In this document: positions 36,210 through 44,965 of the stretch, piece by piece
Layout of the letters: the number at the start of each line of letters is the position of its first letter
Position numbering within the stretch: position 1 is the first letter of the stretch
NCBI GenBank assembly: GCA_002401885.1
Contig: NVUL01000050.1
Span: 1-49,534, forward strand
Source: SAR86 cluster bacterium
GTDB taxonomy: Bacteria; Pseudomonadota; Gammaproteobacteria; Pseudomonadales; Pseudohongiellaceae
Length of the DNA: 49,534 nt
Direction: 5' to 3'
Notes under the pieces: model-generated
What the model was told of the DNA's origin: nothing
The model's database searches: none
What the model saw: the letters and a program-made list of their open reading frames with translations, nothing else
Translations under genes and position numbers: made by a program

Positions 36210-36635
36210 TCAATGCGCAGTAGCGTGAGGCTCGGGCTCTGCGAACGGATTGTAAGTTCGCGCTTTATCGATCTGTATTATGTCTATCACCGAAACGATT
36301 CCGCAGACCTTTTTTTCCGTGATTACTAGGATGTGGTGGATGCCATTGTCGAGCATTAATTGCATCGTGTTATCGACAGAGCTTCGTGGCCCGACAGAAA
36401 TAATGTTTCGTGACATGATTTCTTGTACAGATGTGATGCTGACATCTTTCCTGGCGTTTCGAACCCGCAAGATATCGCTATGGCTTAGTACGCCGACACA
36501 ATCTCCTTGCTCGTCGATAACAGGAACACAGGGTCTATGGGTGTTGAGCATGACCGTTTCACATTGTTCTACCGTGGAGGTGCTAGGAACTGTCGTCACT
36601 TCAGTTTGCATTATGTCTTTAACGTAGATATGCAC
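36210..36635 (-). CDS. CBS-pair domain protein
   Basis: A 141-residue protein made almost only of two CBS domains (MQTEVTTVPSTSTVEQCETVM...VGVLSHSDILRVR; IMSRNIISVGPRSSVDNTMQLM...CGIVSVIDIIQ). Stand-alone CBS pairs bind adenine nucleotides and act as regulators. I chose GTG 36635 because AAGGAG lies six bases upstream; the longer frame from 36683 has no ribosome site and no CBS homology in its extra 16 residues. It is convergent with the TMTC-like gene, 13 bases apart. Confidence 0.8.
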   Translation of the reverse strand: MHIYVKDIMQTEVTTVPSTSTVEQCETVMLNTHRPCVPVIDEQGDCVGVLSHSDILRVRNARKDVSITSVQEIMSRNIISVGPRSSVDNTMQLMLDNGIHHILVITEKKVCGIVSVIDIIQIDKARTYNPFAEPEPHATAH

Positions 36636-36830
36636 ATCCAACTCCTTGTAATTGTATCCTCGTAATACATACGACGGCTTCAAAGGTTAACTGAACCGCT
36701 ATTTGCAAAGCTCGTGATCTACATTGCAGGAAGAATGGATTTGGAGTCAGAGAAGAGACACTTTTGCTCTAGGGATTACTTTTCGACAGACACGATCGAA
36801 ACAGCAATAGCAAGTAACTAGCTTACTGGC

Positions 36831-36863
36831 TCTACGCTCTTCGTAGAAGAGATCGAGCGTAGA
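36831..36863. repeat. Nested competing hairpins
   Basis: TCTACGCTC (36831-36839) and GAGCGTAGA (36855-36863) are perfect inverted repeats. Between and partly overlapping them lies CTCTTC-GTA-GAAGAG (36837-36851), a second perfect hairpin. The two stems share bases and exclude each other in part. It lies between the convergently placed 3' end of the permease gene and the 5' end of the CBS gene. Confidence 0.5.
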
Positions 36864-36896
36864 ACAGGGCTAAGAATTGAGACTCGTGGACGAGGT

Positions 36897-36928
36897 GGCC
36901 CCAAAAAATAAATCTGTCCCCTTTTTTC
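36897..36928 (-). repeat. GGGGACAGATTTATTTTTT-type short repeat
   Basis: On the minus strand the segment reads AAAAAAGGGGACAG then ATTTATTTTTTGGGG. I recall this element as widespread in Gammaproteobacteria near RAYT/IS200-like genes. It sits eight bases beyond the stop of the permease gene, and one RAYT gene is in this window at 25281. Confidence 0.5.
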
Positions 36929-36936
36929 TTTTCCCT

Positions 36937-39384
36937 CTATTCATAGTGTAGAGCCTCGCCAGGTTCCATCGCCACAATTTTTCTGGCAGGTAAGTAGGAC
37001 GATGCAAGTATTACAAAGCTGAAAATCGAGATTACCGTAAGAAACACAACCGGTAACAGGGTCACAATTTGCGGAAATAAGACGGAGAATGCCTGACTTG
37101 CCAGGGCAGCTAAGGTTCCACCTAGCACCACGGCGACGACAAGATACGCCAGTCCCTTGCGCACGAACCGCCGGATGGCCCGGGCATTGCTCGAGCCTAG
37201 TGCGCGGCGGATGCCTGTCTCTTGAGTGCGTTGGAGTACCGAGCGGGAAACGATGGCATAGATACCGCTCGCTGCCAGCAGCAAAGTCACCGAAGATATG
37301 GCGATGAACAGATAGCCGATCAGGTTTAACCCCACCATTGCATCGAAAAACGTGTCCTGAAATGACTCGAAGCTATACAAGGGAATGCTGCGATCTACTG
37401 AGGCCGCGGCAGCCTTCATACCTTCCACTGGTAGGTATGGGTCACCTAAGGTTCTAGCCACCAGATACACAGATTCAATAGCCCGTTGGCTATAGGGACG
37501 ATAGAGTGTAGTAAATGTTTCTTGACCACCTATAGGTTGGCTCTGAATGATGTGACTCGTGACGCCAATGATGGTTAAAAAATCACTGCCTTGCTGCGGG
37601 TCGATTCTTAACCGCCTCCCGAGCAGTGCTGCACTGTCATCCACGAACGAATTAGCTACCAGAGAGTCCGCAAATAATTTATTTATGATGACGACTTGTT
37701 GCGAATCAGCTGTGTCCCCAGAGTCGAAATATCGACCCTCAACCAGCTCCACGCCCAGCTCTTGAAAATAATTGTCAGCTACTGAAGCCACAAACTGGCG
37801 TGGTATGTCACGCTCATCGCTAAATTCTTGACCTTCCAGTTGGTAGGGCAAAAAACTATTTGCGCGAGACGGAATAGCTGTCGTGTAGGTTGTGGAGGAT
37901 ATCTGTGGCAGCGATTGTATCTCGCTGCTAAGGGTTTCAATGAATTCCAGTCTGCTGGAATCGTCAGGGTATGTAGCAGCTGGTAAGGTAAATCTAGCGG
38001 AGAGTAAGTTATCAGGGTTTACCCCATAATCTGTTCGAGTGGCTTGTTGAATGCCTAACACCAACGCCCCGCACATAATAAGCAGAAAGATTGAGGTTAC
38101 CATTTCAAATCCGATCAGGCTGTCATTGACTCGGCTTCTGCCGCCTGATGGCACTCCCTTACTGCTTCCGCCCATCACCAATCCCTTGTTAACCCGAGTC
38201 ATTTTCCAGGCGGGAATGCCTCCTGCCAGGAGCCAGATAAACAACAGAATACTTAGAGCCATGGCGATCAACTGAAAAGTAAGTTCAGGCTGTATCCAGA
38301 AAGGCATATTGATCAGATTAAATGCATCAATAGCGAAGACGAATAATTTCATGGCACCGGCGATCAAAGCAATTCCTACGATCCCTCCCATGGCGCATAC
38401 TAGAAAGGACTCCAATAGAACTTGTTTTATCAAATGCCATCGCGTCGCGCCAATTGCGGTTTGTATGAGTAGCTCATGGTAGCGCTCATTGGTTCCCACC
38501 CAAATCAGGTTGCCCACGTTCACACAGGAAAGCAGAATAATGATGACCATCGCAGCAAGCATGCTGTAGGCGATAGGCATGACTCCGTTGTTGTTGAGTT
38601 GTACGTAGGGAGTGACTCCCACCGGATTGTCTCGGTATATGTTGGGAAATTCAGTTGCTAGCGGACCCAAGAGGCTGCGTACCTCGTTACTCGCAGTCTC
38701 AAAATCGCTGTTATCGGCAAGTAAGCCAACCAACCACAGTGGGCCAATTGCTTCTGGTTCTACATTAGTCGGAAGTTGGAGGGGCAGCCAGAGATCGTGA
38801 GCATAGGGAAATTTATAATCCGGAGGGAACACTCCTACTATGGTTCTCGGCTCTCCATTTATCTGTGATACAAAGCCCACGATATCGGTCCGCCCATTGT
38901 AGTAACTCTCCCATAACCGATGGCTTATGATGGCAACCAAGGGTGCACCGACTACGTCGTCGCTGTCTAAAAAGTTTCTTCCTAATATGGGCAGTACGTC
39001 GGTCATGCGCAACAAGCTAGGAGTGATTGCGGTGGTGGAGACTCTTTCCGATGCCTCTCCGTCGCTTACTACACCGACGGTATTTAGTTCCATCGCTCCC
39101 ACTTCACTGAAGCTTTCGGAATTTTCCTTAACGTGGCGATATCGATAGGCATCCCAACCGCCATCGACAGGCATGGCATTTGTGCCAGCCCTGGCGACTT
39201 TTAGTAGGCCGATTCGATCGCCGTTTGGAAAATCCAGGCTCTTAAAGGAGATGGCGCTGATAAAATAGTAATCTACGACGGAGATGCAGAGACCTAGTGC
39301 TATAACCACAACGCACAGCACATTGAAGCCAGCCTTCTTTCGAATTAGACGCCAGGTGTAATTCAGATCTGTAGTGAATGACAT
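36937..39384 (-). CDS. Duplicated FtsX/MacB-type ABC permease (ADOP-like)
   Basis: An 815-residue permease built from two MacB-type units. Each has a membrane helix, a periplasmic core domain and a three-helix FtsX domain. The N-terminus (TDLNYTWRLIRKKAGFNVL) is typical of the 'duplicated orphan permease' family. Periplasmic features include ILGRNFLDSDD, VAIISHRLW and TIVGVFPPDYKFP in unit 1 and ELGVELVEGRYFD in unit 2; FtsX motifs RYHELLIQTAIGATRW and RTQETGIRRALGSS are present. No ABC ATPase or membrane-fusion gene is adjacent, so it is an orphan permease here. MacB-type permeases usually act as mechanotransmitters rather than channels; the role of this one is unknown. Confidence 0.85.
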   Translation of the reverse strand: MSFTTDLNYTWRLIRKKAGFNVLCVVVIALGLCISVVDYYFISAISFKSLDFPNGDRIGLLKVARAGTNAMPVDGGWDAYRYRHVKENSESFSEVGAMELNTVGVVSDGEASERVSTTAITPSLLRMTDVLPILGRNFLDSDDVVGAPLVAIISHRLWESYYNGRTDIVGFVSQINGEPRTIVGVFPPDYKFPYAHDLWLPLQLPTNVEPEAIGPLWLVGLLADNSDFETASNEVRSLLGPLATEFPNIYRDNPVGVTPYVQLNNNGVMPIAYSMLAAMVIIILLSCVNVGNLIWVGTNERYHELLIQTAIGATRWHLIKQVLLESFLVCAMGGIVGIALIAGAMKLFVFAIDAFNLINMPFWIQPELTFQLIAMALSILLFIWLLAGGIPAWKMTRVNKGLVMGGSSKGVPSGGRSRVNDSLIGFEMVTSIFLLIMCGALVLGIQQATRTDYGVNPDNLLSARFTLPAATYPDDSSRLEFIETLSSEIQSLPQISSTTYTTAIPSRANSFLPYQLEGQEFSDERDIPRQFVASVADNYFQELGVELVEGRYFDSGDTADSQQVVIINKLFADSLVANSFVDDSAALLGRRLRIDPQQGSDFLTIIGVTSHIIQSQPIGGQETFTTLYRPYSQRAIESVYLVARTLGDPYLPVEGMKAAAASVDRSIPLYSFESFQDTFFDAMVGLNLIGYLFIAISSVTLLLAASGIYAIVSRSVLQRTQETGIRRALGSSNARAIRRFVRKGLAYLVVAVVLGGTLAALASQAFSVLFPQIVTLLPVVFLTVISIFSFVILASSYLPARKIVAMEPGEALHYE

Positions 39385-39580
39385 TTTAAGTTCCCTGTAA
39401 CTTCGAGCGCGTTGACTTCGCAGAGTTAGCTTCGATGCTGATTTTTGCGAGCTATGGCAAATCTAACTACGCTGGTCGCTCGACAGTACACTATAACGAG
39501 CAATCGCCGTGCCAGTTTGTAACTTGCTGAAACTAGAAGGGTTACTGCGAGAGTAGCGGTACCGCAGTAGTGAAATTCTT

Positions 39581-39610
39581 AAAATTGGGACAATTAACTG
39601 TCCCAATTTT
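39581..39610. repeat. Perfect inverted repeat AAAATTGGGACA / TGTCCCAATTTT
   Basis: Two perfect 12-base arms around the six-base loop ATTAAC, followed by a partial third copy TTTTGGGACTG. Just upstream, TACTGCG (39543-39549) and CGCAGTA (39563-39569) form a second hairpin around GCGGTACCGC. AAATTGGG is shared with the tandem repeat at 26581. Likely REP-like elements rather than terminators, since neighbouring genes point away or are far off. Confidence 0.6.
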
Positions 39611-40144
39611 GGGACTGTTGTCGGGCTAGCCATAGGAATTCGCTGGTTCTACTGACGAGTCTGTGCGTGCTCTGAGTATGCCTGTTTTTGGCTTTTTTAG
39701 GAGTTCATTTGTTCTAGCCTCAATATTCTCAACGCCAGGTTGTGAAATGAGAGCTATACCTGAATTGCTGGGAAAATTTTCGACTTTGGAATCTAAAGAA
39801 CATCACTGTCCTGCAAGCTTTATCTCTGGAATAGATCGCTGGGAACAAGAACTGAGGAAACATTGACATAGGTGAGGATCAATAAATGGTGCTGGGGGCG
39901 GGCCAATTTGTCCAGGGAAATTAGCACAGTCGAAGGCTGGGCATAACCCGAGCGCAAGGATGCGCGAGTTAATCGCACCACCAAAACGGGGGTTGTTAGT
40001 AGACTGTGTGACCGATTGCCAATTTAGTTCAATGAGCTAAAAGAGCAAAGGAAAAGAATGCCATAGAATCTCACCCATTTCGTGCCAGTCCGGTTAGTTT
40101 TTACTGTCTTGCGGGTCTATATATAGGCGCAGTGGGTTCTTTGC

Positions 40145-40175
40145 TTGACTTTAGAGTGGGTCAAAGCTATTAAAT
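40145..40175 (+). promoter_or_regulatory. Candidate metal-responsive (MerR/CueR-type) promoter
   Basis: A -35 TTGACT at 40145-40150 and a possible -10 TTAAAT at 40170-40175 are 19 bases apart, the long spacer typical of MerR-family promoters. Dyad symmetry lies between them (TTGAC-N10-GTCAA; also CTTT...AAAG centred in the spacer). An alternative TATTAA gives a 17-base spacer and an ordinary promoter. It sits 42 bases before the His/Met-rich protein. No CueR gene is in the window. Confidence 0.4.
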
Positions 40176-40216
40176 GCCTTTCTGACAGTTATCTGAAGTG
40201 TGTGCATCTCGATCCA

Positions 40217-40594
40217 ATGATTAAACGATACATCATCACAGCACTAGTCCTTATTGTACTCGCGCCATTAAACGCGGGGGCGGCAGCGTGGATGACCCAA
40301 TCGCCCACAGTAGGTGATACTGGCGAGATGCCAATGGCTCAGATGGACATGGCGGGCCATGACCACGAATCTATGATGAGTTCTGGGCAGAAGCAATTAA
40401 TGATGGATGCCCATGATCATGGCTCTGACGACTGCGATGACTACTGCATGAATTGCAGCAATCATTGTTCGAGCACAGCAATTCTTTCTTCCTCAAATGA
40501 CATCTTTGAACTTGATCGTGAGTTCCATAAAACCCTTGCAGGCGACACTTCAAATCGCGCGTATCTGCTCTTTCGGCCTCCAATTCGCGCCTAG
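40217..40594 (+). CDS. Exported His/Met/Cys-rich metal-binding protein
   Basis: A 125-residue exported protein. After the signal peptide (MIKRYIITALVLIVLAPLNAGA) come the methionine/histidine-rich segments MPMAQMDMAGHDHESMM and MMDAHDHGSDD, then a cysteine cluster CDDYCMNCSNHC. These would bind Cu(I)/Cu(II). It resembles small periplasmic proteins that precede copAB operons (CopL/DUF2946-like), but I cannot assign the family firmly. I chose ATG 40217, which begins the signal peptide; a frame from TTG 40145 would start inside the promoter. copA follows after 176 bases. Confidence 0.7.
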   Translation: MIKRYIITALVLIVLAPLNAGAAAWMTQSPTVGDTGEMPMAQMDMAGHDHESMMSSGQKQLMMDAHDHGSDDCDDYCMNCSNHCSSTAILSSSNDIFELDREFHKTLAGDTSNRAYLLFRPPIRA

Positions 40595-40770
40595 CGGATT
40601 AGCGGGCATTTCTTCCTAGTATTTCACAAGAATCGTAACCAAGTTGTCGCGCCTGGCTGTTAGGCCGTACGAATTTGGTCAGATTTACCGCCCCTGATCT
40701 TCCCTTTCTCATTTAAGTCGTAAATTGAATTCGCGCAATAGCGCGCAAACGAAATAAGTAGGAGCAATAT

Positions 40771-42546
40771 ATGAAGGCTAAGCAACCTTCCCTTAATCAA
40801 TCTCATGTGACTTCCTCACCTTTGTTCAAGTCGCGACGCCAGTTCGTCCAGGGTCTGGTGGGCGGCGGTATATTGAGTACCGGACTCGTGGGTAGCCAGC
40901 ACGTCTATGGTGGTCCCGAGACGAGTCAAACTCACAGCCCAGAAGAACTTCGAGGCAAGACATTTAATTTGGTAATTGACGAAACAATGGTCAACTTTAC
41001 CGGCAGTGCGAAGAGAGCGACCGCAATCAACGGTTCGATTCCAGGGCCGACCCTGCGCTGGAAAGAGGGGGATGAAGTCACGATCAATGTAAGCAATCAT
41101 CTGACTCAACGAACTTCAATTCATTGGCATGGCATGATCCTGCCTTTTCAAATGGACGGTGTTCCAGGTATTAGTTTTCCGGGAATTGCACCCGGCGAGA
41201 CTTTTCAATACCGCTTCAAAGTGCAGCAGAGCGGAACCTACTGGTATCACTCCCATTCAGCATTTCAGGAAATGACTGGCTTGTATGGAGCTATCATTAT
41301 CGAGCCGGCTTCCGGAGAGCGGATTGAGTCAGATCGGGACCACGTGATCATGTTGTCGGAATGGACCGATGAAGATCCGATGTACGTGTTTCAGAAACTG
41401 AAAACTATGGGGCATCTATACAATTTTAATCAGCCGACTCTGCCTGGACTGATTCGTGATATCACCGAGCAAGGGCTGGGTGCGGCGATGAGCAAGCGAG
41501 ACATGTTCAATGTCATGCGAATGAAACCTACTGACTTAGCTGACCTTTCCGCCGAAACGCTGACTTATCTGGTAAATGGTGTTACGCCTGCTGGAAATGA
41601 CACTCGTCTATTCGAAAAAGGCCAGCGTGTGCGCCTGCGTATTATCAATGCTGCTGGTAACACCTTTTTTGACGTGCGCATTCCGGATTTACCGATGACA
41701 GTAGTGCAAGTCGATGGCATGGATGTGGAACCGGTTACGGTAGATGAGTTTCGACTGGGCGCGGGAGAGACCTATGATGTTGTTGTCACGCCTTCTGAAG
41801 ATGCCTATACATTCTTCGCAGAAACGATGGACCGAACTGGTCATGCTCGCGCCACTCTTTCTACGAGACATGGCCTGTCGGCCCCCGTGCCTGAACGTAG
41901 AGAAGTACAATGGCTATCGATGGCGGACATGATGGGCAATATGTCCGGTAGCGGGCACGATATGGCTGGCATGAATCATGGCGATGGAGATCAAGGTAAC
42001 ATGCAAATGGCCATGCTCGATCCTGTTAGGGGCAGACATGCCACTTCAGAGTTTGGTCCCAGTACTGACATGCGAGTGGATTTCCCGCGCACCAACCTTG
42101 ATGACCCGGGAGTGGGTCTACGTGAGGCTAGTCACCGTGTGCTTACTCTCGCTGACTTGAGATCGATAGGCGGTCCATTTGACGATCGCGAACCCGAACG
42201 AGAGATTGAGCTGCATCTGACCGGCAATATGGAGCGCTATAGTTGGTCAATAGATGGATTAGAGTACGGCCAATCTACGCCCATCCATTTTCGTCACGGC
42301 GAACGCCTGCGGGTTCATCTGCACAACGACACAATGATGACCCATCCCATGCATCTGCATGGCATGTGGAGCGACCTTGAGGATGAAAATGGTAATTTTC
42401 TGGCCCGCCGACACACCTTGCCAGTTCAACCGGCGCAGCGCGTAAGTTTCAGCGTCACTGCAGATGCTTTGGGGCGCTGGGCCTGGCACTGCCACCTGTT
42501 ATTGCATATGGACGCGGGAATGTTTCGCGAAGTGGTGGTTGTATGA
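40771..42546 (+). CDS. copA: CopA/PcoA-type multicopper oxidase
   Basis: A 591-residue periplasmic multicopper oxidase for copper resistance. A twin-arginine signal is visible (S21-R-R-Q-F-V then a hydrophobic stretch), so it is exported folded. Copper motifs in order are HWHG (SIHWHGMIL), WYHSHSAF, HPMHLHGMW, and HCHLLLHMDAGMF, which make the type 1, 2 and 3 sites. A Met/His-rich segment (MMGNMSGSGHDMAGMNHGDG, MQMAM) lies in the middle, as usual for CopA. TAGGAGC precedes the ATG. It overlaps copB by four bases (ATGA). Confidence 0.96.
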   Translation: MKAKQPSLNQSHVTSSPLFKSRRQFVQGLVGGGILSTGLVGSQHVYGGPETSQTHSPEELRGKTFNLVIDETMVNFTGSAKRATAINGSIPGPTLRWKEGDEVTINVSNHLTQRTSIHWHGMILPFQMDGVPGISFPGIAPGETFQYRFKVQQSGTYWYHSHSAFQEMTGLYGAIIIEPASGERIESDRDHVIMLSEWTDEDPMYVFQKLKTMGHLYNFNQPTLPGLIRDITEQGLGAAMSKRDMFNVMRMKPTDLADLSAETLTYLVNGVTPAGNDTRLFEKGQRVRLRIINAAGNTFFDVRIPDLPMTVVQVDGMDVEPVTVDEFRLGAGETYDVVVTPSEDAYTFFAETMDRTGHARATLSTRHGLSAPVPERREVQWLSMADMMGNMSGSGHDMAGMNHGDGDQGNMQMAMLDPVRGRHATSEFGPSTDMRVDFPRTNLDDPGVGLREASHRVLTLADLRSIGGPFDDREPEREIELHLTGNMERYSWSIDGLEYGQSTPIHFRHGERLRVHLHNDTMMTHPMHLHGMWSDLEDENGNFLARRHTLPVQPAQRVSFSVTADALGRWAWHCHLLLHMDAGMFREVVVV

Positions 42547-43535
42547 ACAGAGTCATATTCTTAATCTGTATTGTTGCTCCATTCCTGCTCACGCTGTCCG
42601 AAGAAGTGGCTGCTCAAGATAGTGACCACCAACAGCATCATGCAGTAGGCGATCAGCTAGAGCGCTCCATTGATCAGCATGGAGAGACACAGTTTTCAGC
42701 GGATTCAGAAAATATTCACGCACATCCGGTAGCAGAAACAACTCACGAACCTGTGCAGGCTGCAATGGATCATGACGCGATGTCTCATTCTGATATGGCC
42801 GAGATGGAGACTGAAACACTGCGTGATCCCCATGCCTATTCTGGTGGTTATGAACGTGCATCCGGGCCATATACGCTTCCATCACAGCGCGGGGTTCGGT
42901 TAGCAGATGAGACTATTTTCGCTGGTCTGTGGATGGATCGATTCGAGTTTGTCGATCACAAAAATGGTGAGGGCGCAGAACTGGAAGGCTATGCCTGGTT
43001 TGGCAATAGTTACCGACAGATAGTAGTGCAAGCCCAAATCGAGACCGTAGATGGTGAGGTAGAAGAAGGAGAGGTGGATCTACTTTACTCGCAAGCAGTC
43101 TCCTCATTCTGGGACCTACGCGTAGGATTGCATCGATCATTCGGAGAAAACGCGGATAGAGACTGGGCAGCAATTGGATTTAAGGGCCTTGCACCTTACT
43201 GGTTTGAAGTTGACGCAACCCTGCATCTTGGTAGCAACGGACGCTCTGCTTTTGATTTTGAGGCCGAGTACGAACTCCTGCTTACTCAGCGTCTGGTGCT
43301 TCAACCCCGCATAGATATAAGTGCTTTTGGCAAAACGGAGGTGGATCTAGGTCGTGGATCAGGTCTATCCACTATTAAGGCCGGTGCTCGCCTGCGTTAT
43401 GAATTTGACAGGCAATTCGCACCCTACGTGGGAGTCGAACGCGTTAAAAGATTTGGTGAGACCGCAGACCTGATGCCATTCGGCTCAGATAGAACAGAGA
43501 CTCATTGGGTGCTTGGTTTGCGGTATTGGTTCTAA
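42543..43535 (+). CDS. copB: Outer-membrane copper resistance protein CopB
   Basis: A 330-residue protein. A signal peptide is followed by a low-complexity His/Met/Asp-rich region (to about residue 95), then a beta-barrel of the CopB family (WMDRFEFVDHKNGEGAELEGYAWFG; ERVKRFGETADLM) ending in the aromatic residue F as in outer-membrane proteins. It probably sequesters or exports copper at the outer membrane together with CopA, with which it is translationally coupled. Confidence 0.93.
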   Translation: MNRVIFLICIVAPFLLTLSEEVAAQDSDHQQHHAVGDQLERSIDQHGETQFSADSENIHAHPVAETTHEPVQAAMDHDAMSHSDMAEMETETLRDPHAYSGGYERASGPYTLPSQRGVRLADETIFAGLWMDRFEFVDHKNGEGAELEGYAWFGNSYRQIVVQAQIETVDGEVEEGEVDLLYSQAVSSFWDLRVGLHRSFGENADRDWAAIGFKGLAPYWFEVDATLHLGSNGRSAFDFEAEYELLLTQRLVLQPRIDISAFGKTEVDLGRGSGLSTIKAGARLRYEFDRQFAPYVGVERVKRFGETADLMPFGSDRTETHWVLGLRYWF

Positions 43536-43568
43536 CAATTAATTTTCAGAAATCACGAGGAATACATT

Positions 43569-44009
43569 ATGAAATATCTACAATCTGCCCTATTTCTGTT
43601 AGCTCTATTAAGCGGCGCTGTTTCCGCGCATACAGCTTTGTCAGAATCCATTCCAGCCGACGGTGCTGAACTGGAAAATACACCGCAGGCGCTGTCGCTT
43701 CGATTTACCGAATCGGTTCGCTTACTTCGCGCAGAGGTCTTCGCTGTTCTCGACAGCCAGGAACAAAAAATCGACATTGGTTTCGATCCGAACACCACTT
43801 CTGCGAATCAATATGCGGTGCCCCTGCCTGCATTGACGAATGGACATTATCGAGCCAAGTGGGTAGTCATGGGTGCCGACGGCCATCCCGTAGAAGGAGT
43901 GCTTGTCTTTAGTGTGGGTGTAACGGAGCACCACGCCGAGCATTTAGAGAGCGCTGACCATCAAAGCCACGCGGATACTTCTGCTGCTCATAGTCATGCG
44001 GCTCATTAA
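43569..44009 (+). CDS. copC: Periplasmic copper-binding protein CopC
   Basis: A 146-residue protein. The signal peptide is cleaved before H in SAHTALSESIPADGAELE, giving the N-terminal copper-brace histidine; the second site is ADGHPVEG. The C-terminus carries an extra His-rich tail (TEHHAEHLESADHQSHADTS), which is unusual for short CopC and could add copper capacity. It passes copper to CopD. It lies 33 bases after copB and 28 before copD. Confidence 0.95.
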   Translation: MKYLQSALFLLALLSGAVSAHTALSESIPADGAELENTPQALSLRFTESVRLLRAEVFAVLDSQEQKIDIGFDPNTTSANQYAVPLPALTNGHYRAKWVVMGADGHPVEGVLVFSVGVTEHHAEHLESADHQSHADTSAAHSHAAH

Positions 44010-44037
44010 GACTTATACGGTGCAGAGGACTATTTGA

Positions 44038-44937
44038 ATGGGATGGACCCTATTTAGCGTCGCTAGCAAGGTTTTATATCTTGCCGGAATTGCTGCTGTG
44101 TTTGGCGGCGCACTAGCCTACCTGTTGCTGTGTCGCACAAGTTTTGGCAGCACTCGCAGCATCGTCTACTACATCGCAAGCGGTGCATTGTTGGGGCTAT
44201 TTGGTTCAGCTAGTTTTTTTCTCGCGCAGGTTGGTTCGATTAACGACGTGGGTATTCTTGGAATGCTGGACTCGTCGATGGTTCGGATGCTTGCTGACAG
44301 CAGTTTGGGTTCGGCCAGTATGGTCAGAGCTATGGGACTGTTTCTCGGTTTGATACTTGTTCTAATTATTGTGCGAGACAGCAAGCAGCAACTGCGTACA
44401 GCGGCAAACCTGGTGGTTATGGCGTGTCTGTTGGCGCTTGTTGGTTTGTTTTTTGCGCGAAGTGTGACGCTGACCGGCCACGTGTCCACGCTTGACCTGG
44501 TGGCACGCGTGGTACTTGGTATTCATGTCGCAACAGTGCTCGGCTGGATTGGTTCACTGTGGCCATTGTGGTTGATCTGTCGTAGTGAGAATGTCAGCTC
44601 ATTGCAGAAAATCATGACGGCTTACGGACAAATAGCAGTCTATGTAGTAGTAGGTTTGACCGCTTCCGGTCTCTGGCTTGCATGGCAGTTGTTGAATTCG
44701 TTTAGCGATTTGTTTTTCACGAGTTACGGGAGGCTATTGCTGCTGAAATTATTCGGTGTTTCGTTGCTCCTACTAATCGCGGCGAGACATAAACTAAAAC
44801 TGGTTCCACGTCTCGCACACGACGACGGAGTGAATCGGTTGCGGCAATCAATTTGTATGGAAACTGCTGTGGCAGTTCTTGTTCTGGTTGTGACTGCGAC
44901 GCTGACAACGGCTATCGGTCCAGAGAGTGAGCACTAA
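44038..44937 (+). CDS. copD: Copper import membrane protein CopD
   Basis: A 299-residue integral membrane protein with about eight helices, of the CopD/PcoD family (WTLFSVASKVLYLAGIAAVFGGALAYL; GHVSTLDLVARVVLGIHVATVLGWIGSLWPLW, with conserved His and Trp). CopC and CopD together move copper into the cytoplasm to supply cuproenzymes. It lies 28 bases after copC and 28 bases before the P-type ATPase. Confidence 0.92.
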   Translation: MGWTLFSVASKVLYLAGIAAVFGGALAYLLLCRTSFGSTRSIVYYIASGALLGLFGSASFFLAQVGSINDVGILGMLDSSMVRMLADSSLGSASMVRAMGLFLGLILVLIIVRDSKQQLRTAANLVVMACLLALVGLFFARSVTLTGHVSTLDLVARVVLGIHVATVLGWIGSLWPLWLICRSENVSSLQKIMTAYGQIAVYVVVGLTASGLWLAWQLLNSFSDLFFTSYGRLLLLKLFGVSLLLLIAARHKLKLVPRLAHDDGVNRLRQSICMETAVAVLVLVVTATLTTAIGPESEH

Positions 44938-44965
44938 TTCATTAAAATTAATAGGTGACTGAGTC

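Larger units (their letters stand above)
39385..40216. other. Long intergenic stretch between the permease and the copper locus
   Basis: About 830 bases. It contains two inverted repeats (39543-39569 and 39581-39610) and the candidate metal-responsive promoter at 40145-40175. A 67-codon frame at 39663-39866 starts with GTG without a good ribosome site and matches nothing I know. No other gene is supported. Confidence 0.45.

Noticed and set aside
39663..39866. A 67-codon frame starting with GTG
   Set aside because: No convincing ribosome site, no recognised family, and it lies in a repeat-bearing stretch; could be a gene relic but there is nothing to support it.
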